Below are positions 1 through 6,543 of a stretch of DNA of 26,756 nt, piece by piece. The first letter of the stretch is position 1; each line of letters begins with the position of its first letter. Origin of the DNA: ZC4RG29 sp036381475 (GTDB lineage: Bacteria > Bacteroidota > Bacteroidia > Cytophagales > Cyclobacteriaceae). Where the stretch lies: contig DASVCT010000197.1 of the NCBI GenBank assembly GCA_036381475.1, positions 1 to 26,756 on the forward strand, given 5' to 3'. The translations under genes were made by a program, and so were the position numbers. The notes under the pieces were generated by a model. The model was not told where the DNA came from. It searched no databases and worked only from the letters and a program-made list of their open reading frames with translations.

Positions 1-726
1 GGCGACAAAGTCCGTCCATTTCCAGTAGGTGTCAGCGCGGGAAAGCTATACGTCTATTCACCGAAAGCGGGTGGCGTCTTTGAAATTGACAAGAATGCAG
101 GAACCAATCGCAAGCTGAATGGTGCGCCGATCAAGTTCGAAGGAAAGGAACTGCCCAAGGCGATTGATGTTGTCAACGATGGGCTCGTCATTTACTCCGA
201 TCAGAACATCATGAAACTCTCGTTCAACGGAAGCGTTCTCTACCAGAAGTATTATCCTGCCCCGCGTGAGCCCGGCCTGGTTCGGGCATTGCGTATGGCT
301 GAAGCCGTTCGTGCTGCATATATCGGTGCGGCGGCGAGCACCTACGCGGCGGCCTTCGACGAAGTTGCCGCCAATACTTCCGACGCGACAGTAAAGTCGG
401 TGAGCAGTCAGGTTTCCAATGCCTACGGGCAGCTCGGCGACGCTGCCTTTGCCTACTCGGCAAATGCCATCCGGGCCTTTAAGGCGCGGTTCAAGGCATC
501 GTTGAACACCCCTGCCTTTATCATGATGATGACTACGAAAGAGCAGAAGGGAAATCAGCTTATCCAGGTGGACAAGGCATCGGGAATGATCGAGAACGCC
601 ATTGACATTCGGAATGATCGTGAGCCGGAGTATGACATCGACCAGATTTTCGGCTACTTGTACTATCGTCCGTCTCCAACCGAAATTGTCTGTTACAAAT
701 TAGAGGAAGGACAACCGCCTGAATGA
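1..726 (+). CDS. PQQ-propeller-like protein, C-terminal part (5' end outside window)
   Basis: The reading frame is open from the first base of the window, so only the last 241 residues are present and the start lies upstream. The N-terminal portion seen here has short beta-strand-rich blades with phrases such as KLYVYSPKAGGVFEID and GLVIYSDQNIMKLS, which resemble the blades of PQQ-like or WD-type beta-propellers. From about residue 90 the protein becomes alanine-rich and helical (AEAVRAAYIGAAASTYAAAF), and it then ends in a mixed segment containing another blade-like stretch (QLIQVDKASGMIENAIDI). I do not recognise a specific function. Propellers of this kind usually bind partners or ligands rather than catalyse. 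The stop codon lies inside a hairpin shared with the stop of the convergent rnhA gene. Confidence that this is a real gene is high; the family assignment is moderate. Confidence 0.75.
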   Translation, partial: GDKVRPFPVGVSAGKLYVYSPKAGGVFEIDKNAGTNRKLNGAPIKFEGKELPKAIDVVNDGLVIYSDQNIMKLSFNGSVLYQKYYPAPREPGLVRALRMAEAVRAAYIGAAASTYAAAFDEVAANTSDATVKSVSSQVSNAYGQLGDAAFAYSANAIRAFKARFKASLNTPAFIMMMTTKEQKGNQLIQVDKASGMIENAIDIRNDREPEYDIDQIFGYLYYRPSPTEIVCYKLEEGQPPE

Positions 727-746
727 GGGCCTTTTTAAAGGTCCTC
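725..746. terminator. hairpin spanning two convergent stop codons
   Basis: Positions 725-734 pair with 737-746 to form a 10-bp stem (one G-T wobble at 729/742) around a TT centre, so the physical loop is a few bases larger. The stop of the upstream plus-strand gene (724-726) and the rnhA stop (735-737 on the minus strand) both lie in it. It is placed as a bidirectional terminator would be, but a clear T-run after the stem is lacking, so termination is an inference. Confidence 0.35.
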
Positions 747-1202
747 AGCCTCCCGGCTGGCTTCATAACCTTCATCGATGAGCAGCTTGCTGCCCTGGGC
801 GGCGGCGACAGCCAGCGCGTCGCATCGTTCGTTTTCAGCGTGGCCTGCATGTCCTCTCACCCATTCGTATTCCGGTTTGTATTTTTTGTGTAAAGGTATG
901 TATCGCCTCCAGAGGTCGACATTCGCCTTTTTCCTGAAACCCTTCTTCTCCCAGTTCCACAACCAGCCCTTCCTGATGGCGTTTATGACGTATTCCGAAT
1001 CGGAAAAGATCTTGACCGGAATGCCTTCCTTTTTCAGGGCTTCGAGTGCAACGATGACAGCAAGAAGTTCCATGCGGTTGTTGGTCGTTAGCCGGTAACC
1101 CTGCGACAGTTCGCGCTCGCGTTTGCCGTACCGAAGTATAACGCCATAGCCTCCGGGTCCGGGGTTTCCCTGCGCGGCGCCGTCCGTAAAAATTTCGATC
1201 AT
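735..1202 (-). CDS. rnhA: Ribonuclease HI
   Basis: Cleaves the RNA strand of RNA-DNA hybrids in the cytoplasm, removing R-loops and replication primers. The 155-residue length matches bacterial RNase HI. All catalytic acids are visible: D7 in IFTDGAAQGNPGPGGYG, E45 in TNNRMELLAV, D68 in FSDSEYV and D128 in NERCDALA, together with the active-site H118 in VRGHAGHAEN. The basic handle region is also present (WNWEKKGFRKKANVDLW, about residues 82-98). The start ATG at 1202 overlaps the stop of the MarC-family gene by an ATGA junction, so the two are probably translationally coupled in the aroQ-marC-rnhA run. Nothing looks truncated. Confidence 0.96.
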   Translation of the reverse strand: MIEIFTDGAAQGNPGPGGYGVILRYGKRERELSQGYRLTTNNRMELLAVIVALEALKKEGIPVKIFSDSEYVINAIRKGWLWNWEKKGFRKKANVDLWRRYIPLHKKYKPEYEWVRGHAGHAENERCDALAVAAAQGSKLLIDEGYEASREAEDL

Positions 1203-1768
1203 AACGCCAGGTTCGATTTAAAGATCTTCACCGCGATGGCGAGGAGGATGATTCCGAAAACACGTCGCAACACGGCAAAGCCTGACTTGCCGATAACGCG
1301 CTCCAGCCATGCAGATGAACGAAGCACTACATAAATAATGATGAGATTGATTACAATGCCAATAAGAATGCTAATCTCGGAGTACACAGATCGCAGCGAA
1401 AGGATCGTTGTAAGTGCGCCCGCTCCGGCGATGAGCGGGAAGGCCAGCGGCACGATCGAGCTTGAACCTCGCGCGTCCGGATCATCTTTCATCAACTTTA
1501 TGCCCAGCGTCATTTCCATGGCTACGATGAACATCACAATGGCCCCGGCTACGGCGAACGAAGCGATATCAAGACTGAACAAGGCCAGCACAGACTGACC
1601 GAGGTAAAGGAAGACGATCATCAAAACGCCCGCGATGATAGTTGTCTTTTCTTCGTGGATCTGTCCTTCGCTTTTTCGGATCGCCACAATAATGGGAACT
1701 GACCCCAGGACGTCGATCACGGAGAACAGGGTTAGCGTTACGGTGGAGATTTCCTTCAGGTTCAACAT
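1199..1768 (-). CDS. MarC family (UPF0056) integral membrane protein
   Basis: A 189-residue polytopic inner-membrane protein with about six hydrophobic segments. The family signatures are visible: FSVIDVLGSVPIIVA near the N-terminus (compare the FxxxDPxGxxP motif of MarC proteins) and VPLAFPLIAGAGALTTIL near residue 110, the typical second-half repeat. MarC was first linked to multiple antibiotic resistance in E. coli, but that role was later disputed and the transported substrate of the family is not known, so I give no substrate. It lies 33 nt downstream of aroQ and overlaps rnhA by 4 nt on the same strand, which implies one transcript but no obvious shared pathway. Length and ends look complete. 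Confidence 0.88.
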   Translation of the reverse strand: MLNLKEISTVTLTLFSVIDVLGSVPIIVAIRKSEGQIHEEKTTIIAGVLMIVFLYLGQSVLALFSLDIASFAVAGAIVMFIVAMEMTLGIKLMKDDPDARGSSSIVPLAFPLIAGAGALTTILSLRSVYSEISILIGIVINLIIIYVVLRSSAWLERVIGKSGFAVLRRVFGIILLAIAVKIFKSNLAL

Positions 1769-1801
1769 TTGGAAAACGGTCTGTCCATCGCCATACCAGC
1801 A

Positions 1802-2233
1802 TCACGTTCCCTGAAGTTTGAGGATAAAGTATGTTAACGCCAAAGAGTAGCTTTCCAGGCCAAACCCCGAGATAATTCCTACACACTTCGAGGTAATGAG
1901 ACTTTTGTGCCGAAACTCTTCGCGTGCATACACATTCGAGATGTGCACTTCGACCACAGGTGTGTTCACTGCTGCAATAGCATCGTGTATTGCCACAGAC
2001 GTGTGCGTGTAGGCTCCGGCGTTCAGGATGATTCCGTCGTAGCTGAATCCCACTTCCTGGATCTTGCTGACAAGTTCCCCCTCGATGTTGGATTGGAAGT
2101 ACGCTATGTCGGTCGGGGAAAACCGCTTCCTCAGCGCTTCCAGGAATTCATCAAAAGACTGGCTTCCATACACGCCGGGTTCCCGTTTCCCCAGCAGGTT
2201 CAGGTTCGGGCCATTTATGATCTGAATCTTCAT
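1802..2233 (-). CDS. aroQ: Type II 3-dehydroquinate dehydratase
   Basis: Third step of the shikimate pathway: dehydration of 3-dehydroquinate to 3-dehydroshikimate by the dodecameric type II enzyme. The 143-residue length is normal. The sequence shows the N-terminal NGPNLNLLGKREP motif, the catalytic tyrosine Y22 in GVYGSQSF, the flexible-loop arginine (R17), the NAGAYTHTSVA motif, the EVHISNVYAREEFRHKS segment that carries the active-site histidine and arginine, and the GFGLESY tail. It is the first gene of a minus-strand run with marC and rnhA and is divergent from xerD. On the minus strand upstream there is TAAATTGA (about 2265-2272), one base off the Bacteroidota -7 consensus, which could drive this run. 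Confidence 0.97.
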   Translation of the reverse strand: MKIQIINGPNLNLLGKREPGVYGSQSFDEFLEALRKRFSPTDIAYFQSNIEGELVSKIQEVGFSYDGIILNAGAYTHTSVAIHDAIAAVNTPVVEVHISNVYAREEFRHKSLITSKCVGIISGFGLESYSLALTYFILKLQGT

Positions 2234-2328
2234 GTAATGCTCGGCTTTTCTACGCAGGGGTCAATTTAGTCATTTTTCCGACCGTAGCCGGTACTTGATA
2301 AAGGATGGAATCGACTATGGATGATGGA

Positions 2329-2336
2329 TAAATTTG
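2329..2336 (+). promoter_or_regulatory. Bacteroidota -7 element TAAATTTG before xerD
   Basis: Exact match to TAnnTTTG, 17 nt before the ATG at 2354. No clear -33 TTTG is seen at the expected distance. It supports the shorter xerD start, because it lies inside the N-terminus of the longer reading frame that begins at 2321. Confidence 0.45.
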
Positions 2337-2353
2337 CAACTTTGGAACGGATT

Positions 2354-3268
2354 ATGGACAAGGTCTGGGATGTTCACATAAAGCATTTCGGCGACTTCCT
2401 GAAGGTGGAGCGATCGCTTGCGGCAAACTCCGTGGAGGCATACTTGCATGACGTCGGTTTGCTGAAACAATTTGCCCAGTCCCGACGTCCCTCGCTCTCA
2501 CCGCTGTCGTTAAAGGCTGACGATATACGCGACTTCCTTCAGTTTCTCAATGAGATGGGCATAGGCGCGAGCAGCCAGGCGAGAATCCTTTCAGGGTTGA
2601 AATCGTTCTGCCGGTATCTCGTGGATGAGGAGCTCCTTGTGCGCAATCCGACCGATCTGATTGAAGGGCCGCGGTTGGGCAGGAAGTTACCTGAACCCCT
2701 CGAGTACCATGAGATCGTCCGTATGTTGGAGGCGATCGACCTTTCAACACCTGAGGGTATGCGCAACCGCGCGATGCTCGAAGTCCTTTACAGTTCCGGC
2801 TTGCGGGTGTCGGAGTTGGTAACGCTGCAGTTGAACAACCTGCATTTTGAGGCGGGGCTGTTGCGCGTAGTGGGAAAAGGCAACAAGGAGCGGCTTGTAC
2901 CCGTGGGGCGTGAGGCTATGAAATTTGCTCGCATGTATATCGATCAGGTTCGGGGCCGGGCGCCACATAAGCCGCCGCAAAAGGGTCACGAAGCCTACGT
3001 TTTCCTTAACCGCAACGGTCGCGGGATGAGTCGCGTCATGGTCTTTACCGTCATACGCAATCTGGCTGCAGCCATCGGCTTGAAAAAGAAGATCAGCCCT
3101 CACACGTTCCGCCATTCTTTTGCCACACACCTCATCGAAGGCGGCGCCGACCTGCGCGCGGTCCAGGAAATGCTGGGTCACGAATCCATCACCACTACGG
3201 AGATCTACACGCACCTTGATAGAGATTATCTGAAGCAGGTAGTGCGGGAGTTTCATCCGAGGAAGTAG
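2354..3268 (+). CDS. xerD: Tyrosine recombinase XerD/XerC type
   Basis: Site-specific recombinase that resolves chromosome dimers, normally acting at the dif site with FtsK, which is encoded 6 kb downstream. From the 2354 start it has 304 residues, the usual XerD length. The N-terminal core-binding SAM-like domain covers about residues 8-95 (FLKVERSLAANSVEAYLHDV). The catalytic domain carries the full set of active-site residues: R151 (SSGLRVSEL), K175 (GKGNKERLVP), H250 and R253 (HTFRHSFATH), H276 (MLGHESI) and the nucleophile Y285 (TEIYTHLD). An upstream ATG at 2321 would add 11 residues; I prefer 2354 because family members begin shortly before the IKHFGDFL segment and a -7 element lies in between. 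XerC versus XerD cannot be settled from one gene, and many Bacteroidota have several paralogues. Confidence 0.92.
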   Translation: MDKVWDVHIKHFGDFLKVERSLAANSVEAYLHDVGLLKQFAQSRRPSLSPLSLKADDIRDFLQFLNEMGIGASSQARILSGLKSFCRYLVDEELLVRNPTDLIEGPRLGRKLPEPLEYHEIVRMLEAIDLSTPEGMRNRAMLEVLYSSGLRVSELVTLQLNNLHFEAGLLRVVGKGNKERLVPVGREAMKFARMYIDQVRGRAPHKPPQKGHEAYVFLNRNGRGMSRVMVFTVIRNLAAAIGLKKKISPHTFRHSFATHLIEGGADLRAVQEMLGHESITTTEIYTHLDRDYLKQVVREFHPRK

Positions 3269-3309
3269 GCACCAATTTGTCTTCCCCCAATATTTGGGTA
3301 ACTTCATAC

Positions 3310-3861
3310 ATGCTACGATGTATCGAATCATGTGCGGTTTGGGGTTTTCTGATGGTATCGACATGTGCATTTGCACAAAAAGTCGAGGTGTCGGACTTCG
3401 ACAAGTCAGACTTCTCGGGACTGAAGACTTTCAGGGTCGCGAAAGGTGAGCTGACAATTACGGGCGAGGAGTTTTCGATTTCCGAGAACGACTTTTACGG
3501 ATGGGTGACGGAATTTGTCCGGAATGAGCTGGAGCCGCGGGGCTATGTTTTCACCGAAGATTCTGTCGCCGATTTCACGGTCGATTATGTGGCGGGTTCA
3601 TACAACATCAATCGCAACGACGACCTTGGACGGTTGGGCGGAACGCCGGCTACCGACCCGGCGATGATGAACCAGTCGCGCTATTGGACGCAATCATACC
3701 GTGAAGGTTTGTTTGTCCTTCAGATGTATAGGGGAAAAGGGAAGCGACTAATTTGGGAGGCGGAGGGAACTACCAACTTGCATCCGGGCCAGGTGCAACG
3801 GGCGCTTGCCGGTCTGATAGCAAAAGCCCTGAGAAAGTTTCCGAAAGCTGTGAAGCCGTGA
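3310..3861 (+). CDS. DUF4136-family exported protein
   Basis: A 183-residue protein beginning with a signal peptide (MLRCIESCAVWGFLMVSTCAFAQ), probably cut after AFAQ, so periplasmic or envelope-associated. The mature part resembles DUF4136: a DFSGLKTFRV segment near the start, a helix DFYGWVTEFVRNELEPRGYV, an ADFTVDYVAGS strand, a central Asn/Asp-rich linker, and a closing REGLFVLQMYR / LIWEAEGTTNL / LRKFP block. The function of the family is unknown; many members are lipoproteins, but no lipobox is visible here. A TTG at 3277 would extend the frame, but the ATG at 3310 gives the better signal peptide. It starts 41 nt after xerD. Its TGA stop is embedded in the first of three palindromes that follow. 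Confidence 0.8.
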   Translation: MLRCIESCAVWGFLMVSTCAFAQKVEVSDFDKSDFSGLKTFRVAKGELTITGEEFSISENDFYGWVTEFVRNELEPRGYVFTEDSVADFTVDYVAGSYNINRNDDLGRLGGTPATDPAMMNQSRYWTQSYREGLFVLQMYRGKGKRLIWEAEGTTNLHPGQVQRALAGLIAKALRKFPKAVKP

Positions 3862-3915
3862 AGCAGACCAGGCATGAAGCGGACCGGGTCCTGCTTTATG
3901 CCTGGTCCGCTTCAC
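3858..3915. repeat. long imperfect palindrome (58 nt) at gene end
   Basis: The two halves are near-perfect inverted copies: GTGAAGC (3858-3864) pairs with GCTTCAC (3909-3915), and GACCAGGCAT (3866-3875) pairs with ATGCCTGGTC (3898-3907), with further pairing inside to GGACC/GGTCC. The predicted stem is about 28 bp with one mismatch, one wobble and one bulge. It includes the stop codon of the DUF4136 gene and lies between two convergent genes. It could terminate transcription or be a mobile palindrome; no T-run follows. Confidence 0.75.
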
Positions 3916-3918
3916 GGT

Positions 3919-3978
3919 TAGGGTGAAGCGAACTTGTTCTGCTTCGCAGTAGGGTGAAGCGAACTTGTTCTGCTTCAC
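3919..3978. repeat. two direct copies of a 31-bp unit, each a hairpin
   Basis: The sequence TAGGGTGAAGCGAACTTGTT and its continuation to CTGCTTC occurs at 3919-3945 and again at 3950-3976, an exact 27-base match with period 31. Each copy is itself an inverted repeat: GTGAAGC plus GAA pairs with TTC plus GCTTCAC around a small CTTG loop with one bulged T (3923-3947, last pairs imperfect; 3954-3978 perfect at the ends). The GTGAAGC/GCTTCAC arms are the same as those of the 58-nt palindrome just upstream. Confidence 0.8.
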
Positions 3979-3990
3979 TCCAGGAATATG

Positions 3991-4488
3991 TTAATTGCTG
4001 ATGTTAAACTTCACACCGGCAAAGATGCACAGCTGGTCGAAGTCGCTGATCACATACTTCAACTCAGCAAAAGGCTTTATGTTATCATTGCTGACATTGA
4101 AGTTTGACCCGATACCGATGTTAAGGCCTATCTCTGAATCTGTGGCGCTTTCGGATCCGAAACCCGGAACGTCAACTTTCACTTTGTAGTTCGCAAAATT
4201 GAGCCCCAGGATACCGTAAAGGTCTACCTCTTCTTGCAGGAAGTAGTAATTGAAGTTACCGTTGATTTCCCACAGGGATTGCTTAACGTTGTTATCCTTC
4301 TTCCCGAAAAAGAACACAAGCTGCGGGGAGATCCCCATGTTGTCCTTGATCATGAATTCCGCTACTCCACCAAGGGCCAGGCTTTCAATCTCGGACCCGT
4401 AACCCAACAAACCACCGACACGTGTTTGTGCGGAAGCGGCTAGCGAAACCATCGTTGCGAGCAATGCTGTAAATAGTACCTTTTTCAT
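3991..4488 (-). CDS. Small outer-membrane beta-barrel (porin-family-like) protein
   Basis: A 165-residue exported protein with a classic signal peptide (MKKVLFTALLATMVSLAASAQ) likely cut after SAQ. The mature chain alternates polar and hydrophobic residues in strand-sized runs separated by turns, for example GGLLGYGSEIESLALGG, GISPQLVFFFGKKDN, LYGILGLNFANYKVKV, EIGLNIGIGSNFNV and FAELKYVISD, and it ends in KFNISN. This is typical of the 8-stranded OmpW/OmpX-like 'outer membrane beta-barrel' proteins common in Bacteroidota; function and ligand are unknown. It is convergent with the DUF4136 gene across the palindromic repeats and divergent from pyrD. A near-consensus minus-strand promoter, TTG then 21 nt then TACAATTG, is visible about 24 nt before the start. 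Confidence 0.82.
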   Translation of the reverse strand: MKKVLFTALLATMVSLAASAQTRVGGLLGYGSEIESLALGGVAEFMIKDNMGISPQLVFFFGKKDNNVKQSLWEINGNFNYYFLQEEVDLYGILGLNFANYKVKVDVPGFGSESATDSEIGLNIGIGSNFNVSNDNIKPFAELKYVISDFDQLCIFAGVKFNISN

Positions 4489-4560
4489 TGTATGTTTTGT
4501 TAAAATACCTGCAATTGTACGACAAATTTCAAGAAATATTCAACCCTCCTCGATAGATTG

Positions 4561-4568
4561 TATCTTTG
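4561..4568 (+). promoter_or_regulatory. Bacteroidota -7 element TATCTTTG before pyrD
   Basis: Exact TAnnTTTG match ending 7 nt before the ATG at 4576. It implies a very short or absent leader and argues against the upstream in-frame ATG at 4558, which lies before the element. Confidence 0.55.
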
Positions 4569-4575
4569 GGTCCGC

Positions 4576-5637
4576 ATGTACAAACTGATCCGTCCGCTGC
4601 TGTTTCTCCTGGATGCGGAGAAGATACACCACCTCACATTCCGCTTGCTCCAATTTATGGGTAAAATGCCGGGTTTTCGCAGATTGCTTCGATATTTATT
4701 TGATGTAAACGACAAGCGTCTGGAGCGTACGTTTGTCGGGTTGACCTTCAGGAACCCCGTTGGCCTGGCTGCCGGATTTGACAAAGACGCGAAGGCCGTG
4801 GATCAATTGTCAGCCCTCGGTTTTGGCTTCATTGAAATTGGGACCTTAACGCCCCGGCCGCAGGCCGGCAACGAAAAGCCGCGCCTCTTCCGGTTGCCGG
4901 CCGATAGGGCGTTGATCAATCGAATGGGATTCAACAATGAGGGCGCCCCTGATGCGGCCCGGCGTCTTGCCCGACGTACTTCGCGGGTGCTGGTCGGAGG
5001 CAACATCGGTAGAAACAAGACCACGACCAATGAAGGTGCACTCACGGACTATGTGCAATGCTTCGACGCCCTCTATCCCTATGTGGATTACTTTGTTGTC
5101 AACGTGAGCTCACCAAACACGCCGGGACTGCGCGAACTGCAAGAGCGCGAACCGCTGAGCAGGCTCCTTGGAGAAATCAAACGGCGAAGCCTGGCGCGTG
5201 ACGTGCCCCGGCCCGTGTTGCTAAAGATTGCACCGGATCTTTCCAAGGAACAACTCGATGACGTTGTCGCCATTCTCAGGGAGACCGGTGCCGACGGGGT
5301 GATCGCAACCAATACGACCATCTCACGCGAAGGACTTTCGACGTCCCCCGAGCAGGTACAACGGATCGGTCCGGGCGGACTGAGCGGCGCGCCACTGAAA
5401 CAACGCGCCAATGACATCGTACGATACCTGCGACATCAATTGGGTCCGGATTTCCTGATCATCGGATGCGGCGGAATCCTGTCCGCCGATGATGCATTGG
5501 AACGTCTGCGCTCCGGCGCAAACCTGATCCAGGTGTATACCGGATTTATCTACGAAGGTCCGGGCTTTGTGCGTCGCATCAATCGAAAGCTTCTCGAAGA
5601 GATGGACCGTGCGACGCGACCCCCAGTGCGCCCGTAG
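4576..5637 (+). CDS. pyrD: Dihydroorotate dehydrogenase (quinone), class 2
   Basis: Fourth step of UMP synthesis: oxidation of dihydroorotate to orotate with FMN, electrons going to the membrane quinone pool. From the 4576 start the protein has 353 residues, typical of class 2. The N-terminal helices (MYKLIRPLLFLLDAEKIHHL) form the membrane-associated quinone tunnel absent from class 1 enzymes. Family motifs seen: NPVGLAAGFDKDA (61-72), GFIEIGTLTPRPQ, RMGFNNEG, the catalytic-loop NVSSPNTPGLR (around S178-S179, the class 2 serine), LLKIAPDL with K217, IATNTT with N246, GPGGLSG and IIGCGGI (FMN phosphate site). pyrF lies 7 kb downstream, so the pathway genes are scattered here. It is convergent with the following lipoprotein gene, with only 6 nt between stops. 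Confidence 0.97.
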   Translation: MYKLIRPLLFLLDAEKIHHLTFRLLQFMGKMPGFRRLLRYLFDVNDKRLERTFVGLTFRNPVGLAAGFDKDAKAVDQLSALGFGFIEIGTLTPRPQAGNEKPRLFRLPADRALINRMGFNNEGAPDAARRLARRTSRVLVGGNIGRNKTTTNEGALTDYVQCFDALYPYVDYFVVNVSSPNTPGLRELQEREPLSRLLGEIKRRSLARDVPRPVLLKIAPDLSKEQLDDVVAILRETGADGVIATNTTISREGLSTSPEQVQRIGPGGLSGAPLKQRANDIVRYLRHQLGPDFLIIGCGGILSADDALERLRSGANLIQVYTGFIYEGPGFVRRINRKLLEEMDRATRPPVRP

Positions 5638-5643
5638 CCGTAC

Positions 5644-6105
5644 TCAATCGACGCGCGTGAAATTCAGGGTGAGTTGTAGCTTGCCATCGAGCACCCCGAC
5701 ATCGGGAATGTCGATGTCTCCTTCCTTGAGGTACTCCAGCACCAAAGAACTGCTGGTAAGCGTCTTGATGGTGAAGGTCTCGGATGGACCGAAAAATTCG
5801 TTCTGCAGATCGACGCTCGTCACGATTTTTTTGTTGCCGTCGGCATACTCCCACGTGCCCTCGGTGATGGTGCCGTCCACTTCTACGGAGGCGGAGCCAT
5901 CCTCGTTGAACTCTATGATGGGAGTGAAGTCGGGCAACGCTTCATCGTACGCGGCAACGGGCGATCCGGAAGGATAAAACTTGGCCTGAGCCGATGTGCC
6001 CTGCCAAACGCCCTCCAGGGGAGCACTTTCTTCGTCGTCAGAACACGAGAGAATACAGCAGCCTATCAGGAGGGTCCCTACGAGGTAAAACAATTGCAGT
6101 TTCAT
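5644..6105 (-). CDS. Lipoprotein, lipocalin-like, with surface-export type signal
   Basis: A 153-residue protein with a lipoprotein signal peptide ending in the lipobox ILSC, so Cys21 is the predicted lipidated residue. It is followed by SDDEES. An acidic run directly after the Cys is the pattern known in Bacteroidota as a lipoprotein export signal to the cell surface, so surface exposure is plausible. The mature part starts with LEGVWQGTSAQAKFY and alternates strands with EFNEDGSASVEVDG, TEGTWEYADGNKKIV, FTIKTLTSSSLVLEYL and LQLTLNFTRVD. This resembles the 'lipocalin-like' or DUF5004-type beta barrels often found as Bacteroidota lipoproteins. No ligand or partner can be inferred. Confidence 0.78.
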   Translation of the reverse strand: MKLQLFYLVGTLLIGCCILSCSDDEESAPLEGVWQGTSAQAKFYPSGSPVAAYDEALPDFTPIIEFNEDGSASVEVDGTITEGTWEYADGNKKIVTSVDLQNEFFGPSETFTIKTLTSSSLVLEYLKEGDIDIPDVGVLDGKLQLTLNFTRVD

Positions 6106-6148
6106 GTCACTCAGCCTTAAAAAATCAAGAATAACGAATTCAATTCGT

Positions 6149-6156
6149 CAAAATTA
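6149..6156 (-). promoter_or_regulatory. Bacteroidota -7 element TAATTTTG before the lipoprotein gene
   Basis: Read on the minus strand, this is an exact TAnnTTTG match 43 nt upstream of the ATG at 6105. No convincing -33 TTTG is seen at the usual distance. Confidence 0.4.
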
Positions 6157-6514
6157 AGAGCTCGGAGCGGATTAAGGGCCTATTTACAGCCGAAAGGGGT
6201 CAGAATTCGCCAAAAAGACAGCAGGGAACGAAAAAATGAGGAATTCGGGCAGGCGGATCTGTTTAAGATTAAAACCTAATGATTATCCCTAATAATTAAG
6301 TCTCTATTTCCTTAAAACCTTGTAGCTAAAATAGAAACACAAACCACTACCCCCCGAATCCTCATTTCAAAGGTCGCAAGTTTCGTTGAACCATCTATAT
6401 AACGTTTGTAACAACGATTGACACAGGTGTAACACTTCCAGGCAAGCTTTGAATTTCCGCGAGAAACGCCGGTTTCTTTATCCTTTTCGTCGACAACCAA
6501 CGTTCTGTTGAACC
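6157..6514. other. AT-richer intergenic stretch without a supportable gene
   Basis: Lies between the divergently placed lipoprotein gene promoter and the end of the hybrid sensor gene. It contains several A/T runs (for example around 6268-6320) and reads as non-coding. A 69-codon minus-strand frame at 6312-6521 has no recognisable motif and composition unlike its neighbours. No tRNA-like fold or clear regulatory RNA was recognised by eye. Confidence 0.5.
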
Positions 6515-6543
6515 TTTGCATCTCTGCATCTGCGCCTGCCTCT
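6515..6543. repeat. degenerate GCATCT-type repeat abutting a stop codon
   Basis: Two GCATCT steps followed by GCGCCTGCCTCTT, ending at the TAA of the minus-strand sensor gene. Read on the minus strand it contains GCGCAGATGCAGAGATGCAA, which aligns to ACGCGGATGCGAGATGCAA beside another stop codon at 26112-26140 with two substitutions and one gap. Confidence 0.5.

Noticed and set aside
3919..3978. Possible two-repeat mini CRISPR
   Set aside because: The two copies are 4 nt apart, each is a full palindrome, and no spacer-sized unique sequence separates them.
6312..6521. 69-codon minus-strand frame in the gene-free stretch
   Set aside because: No recognisable motif, Cys/Arg-rich low-quality composition, AT-rich context, and it runs into the degenerate repeat; more likely chance.
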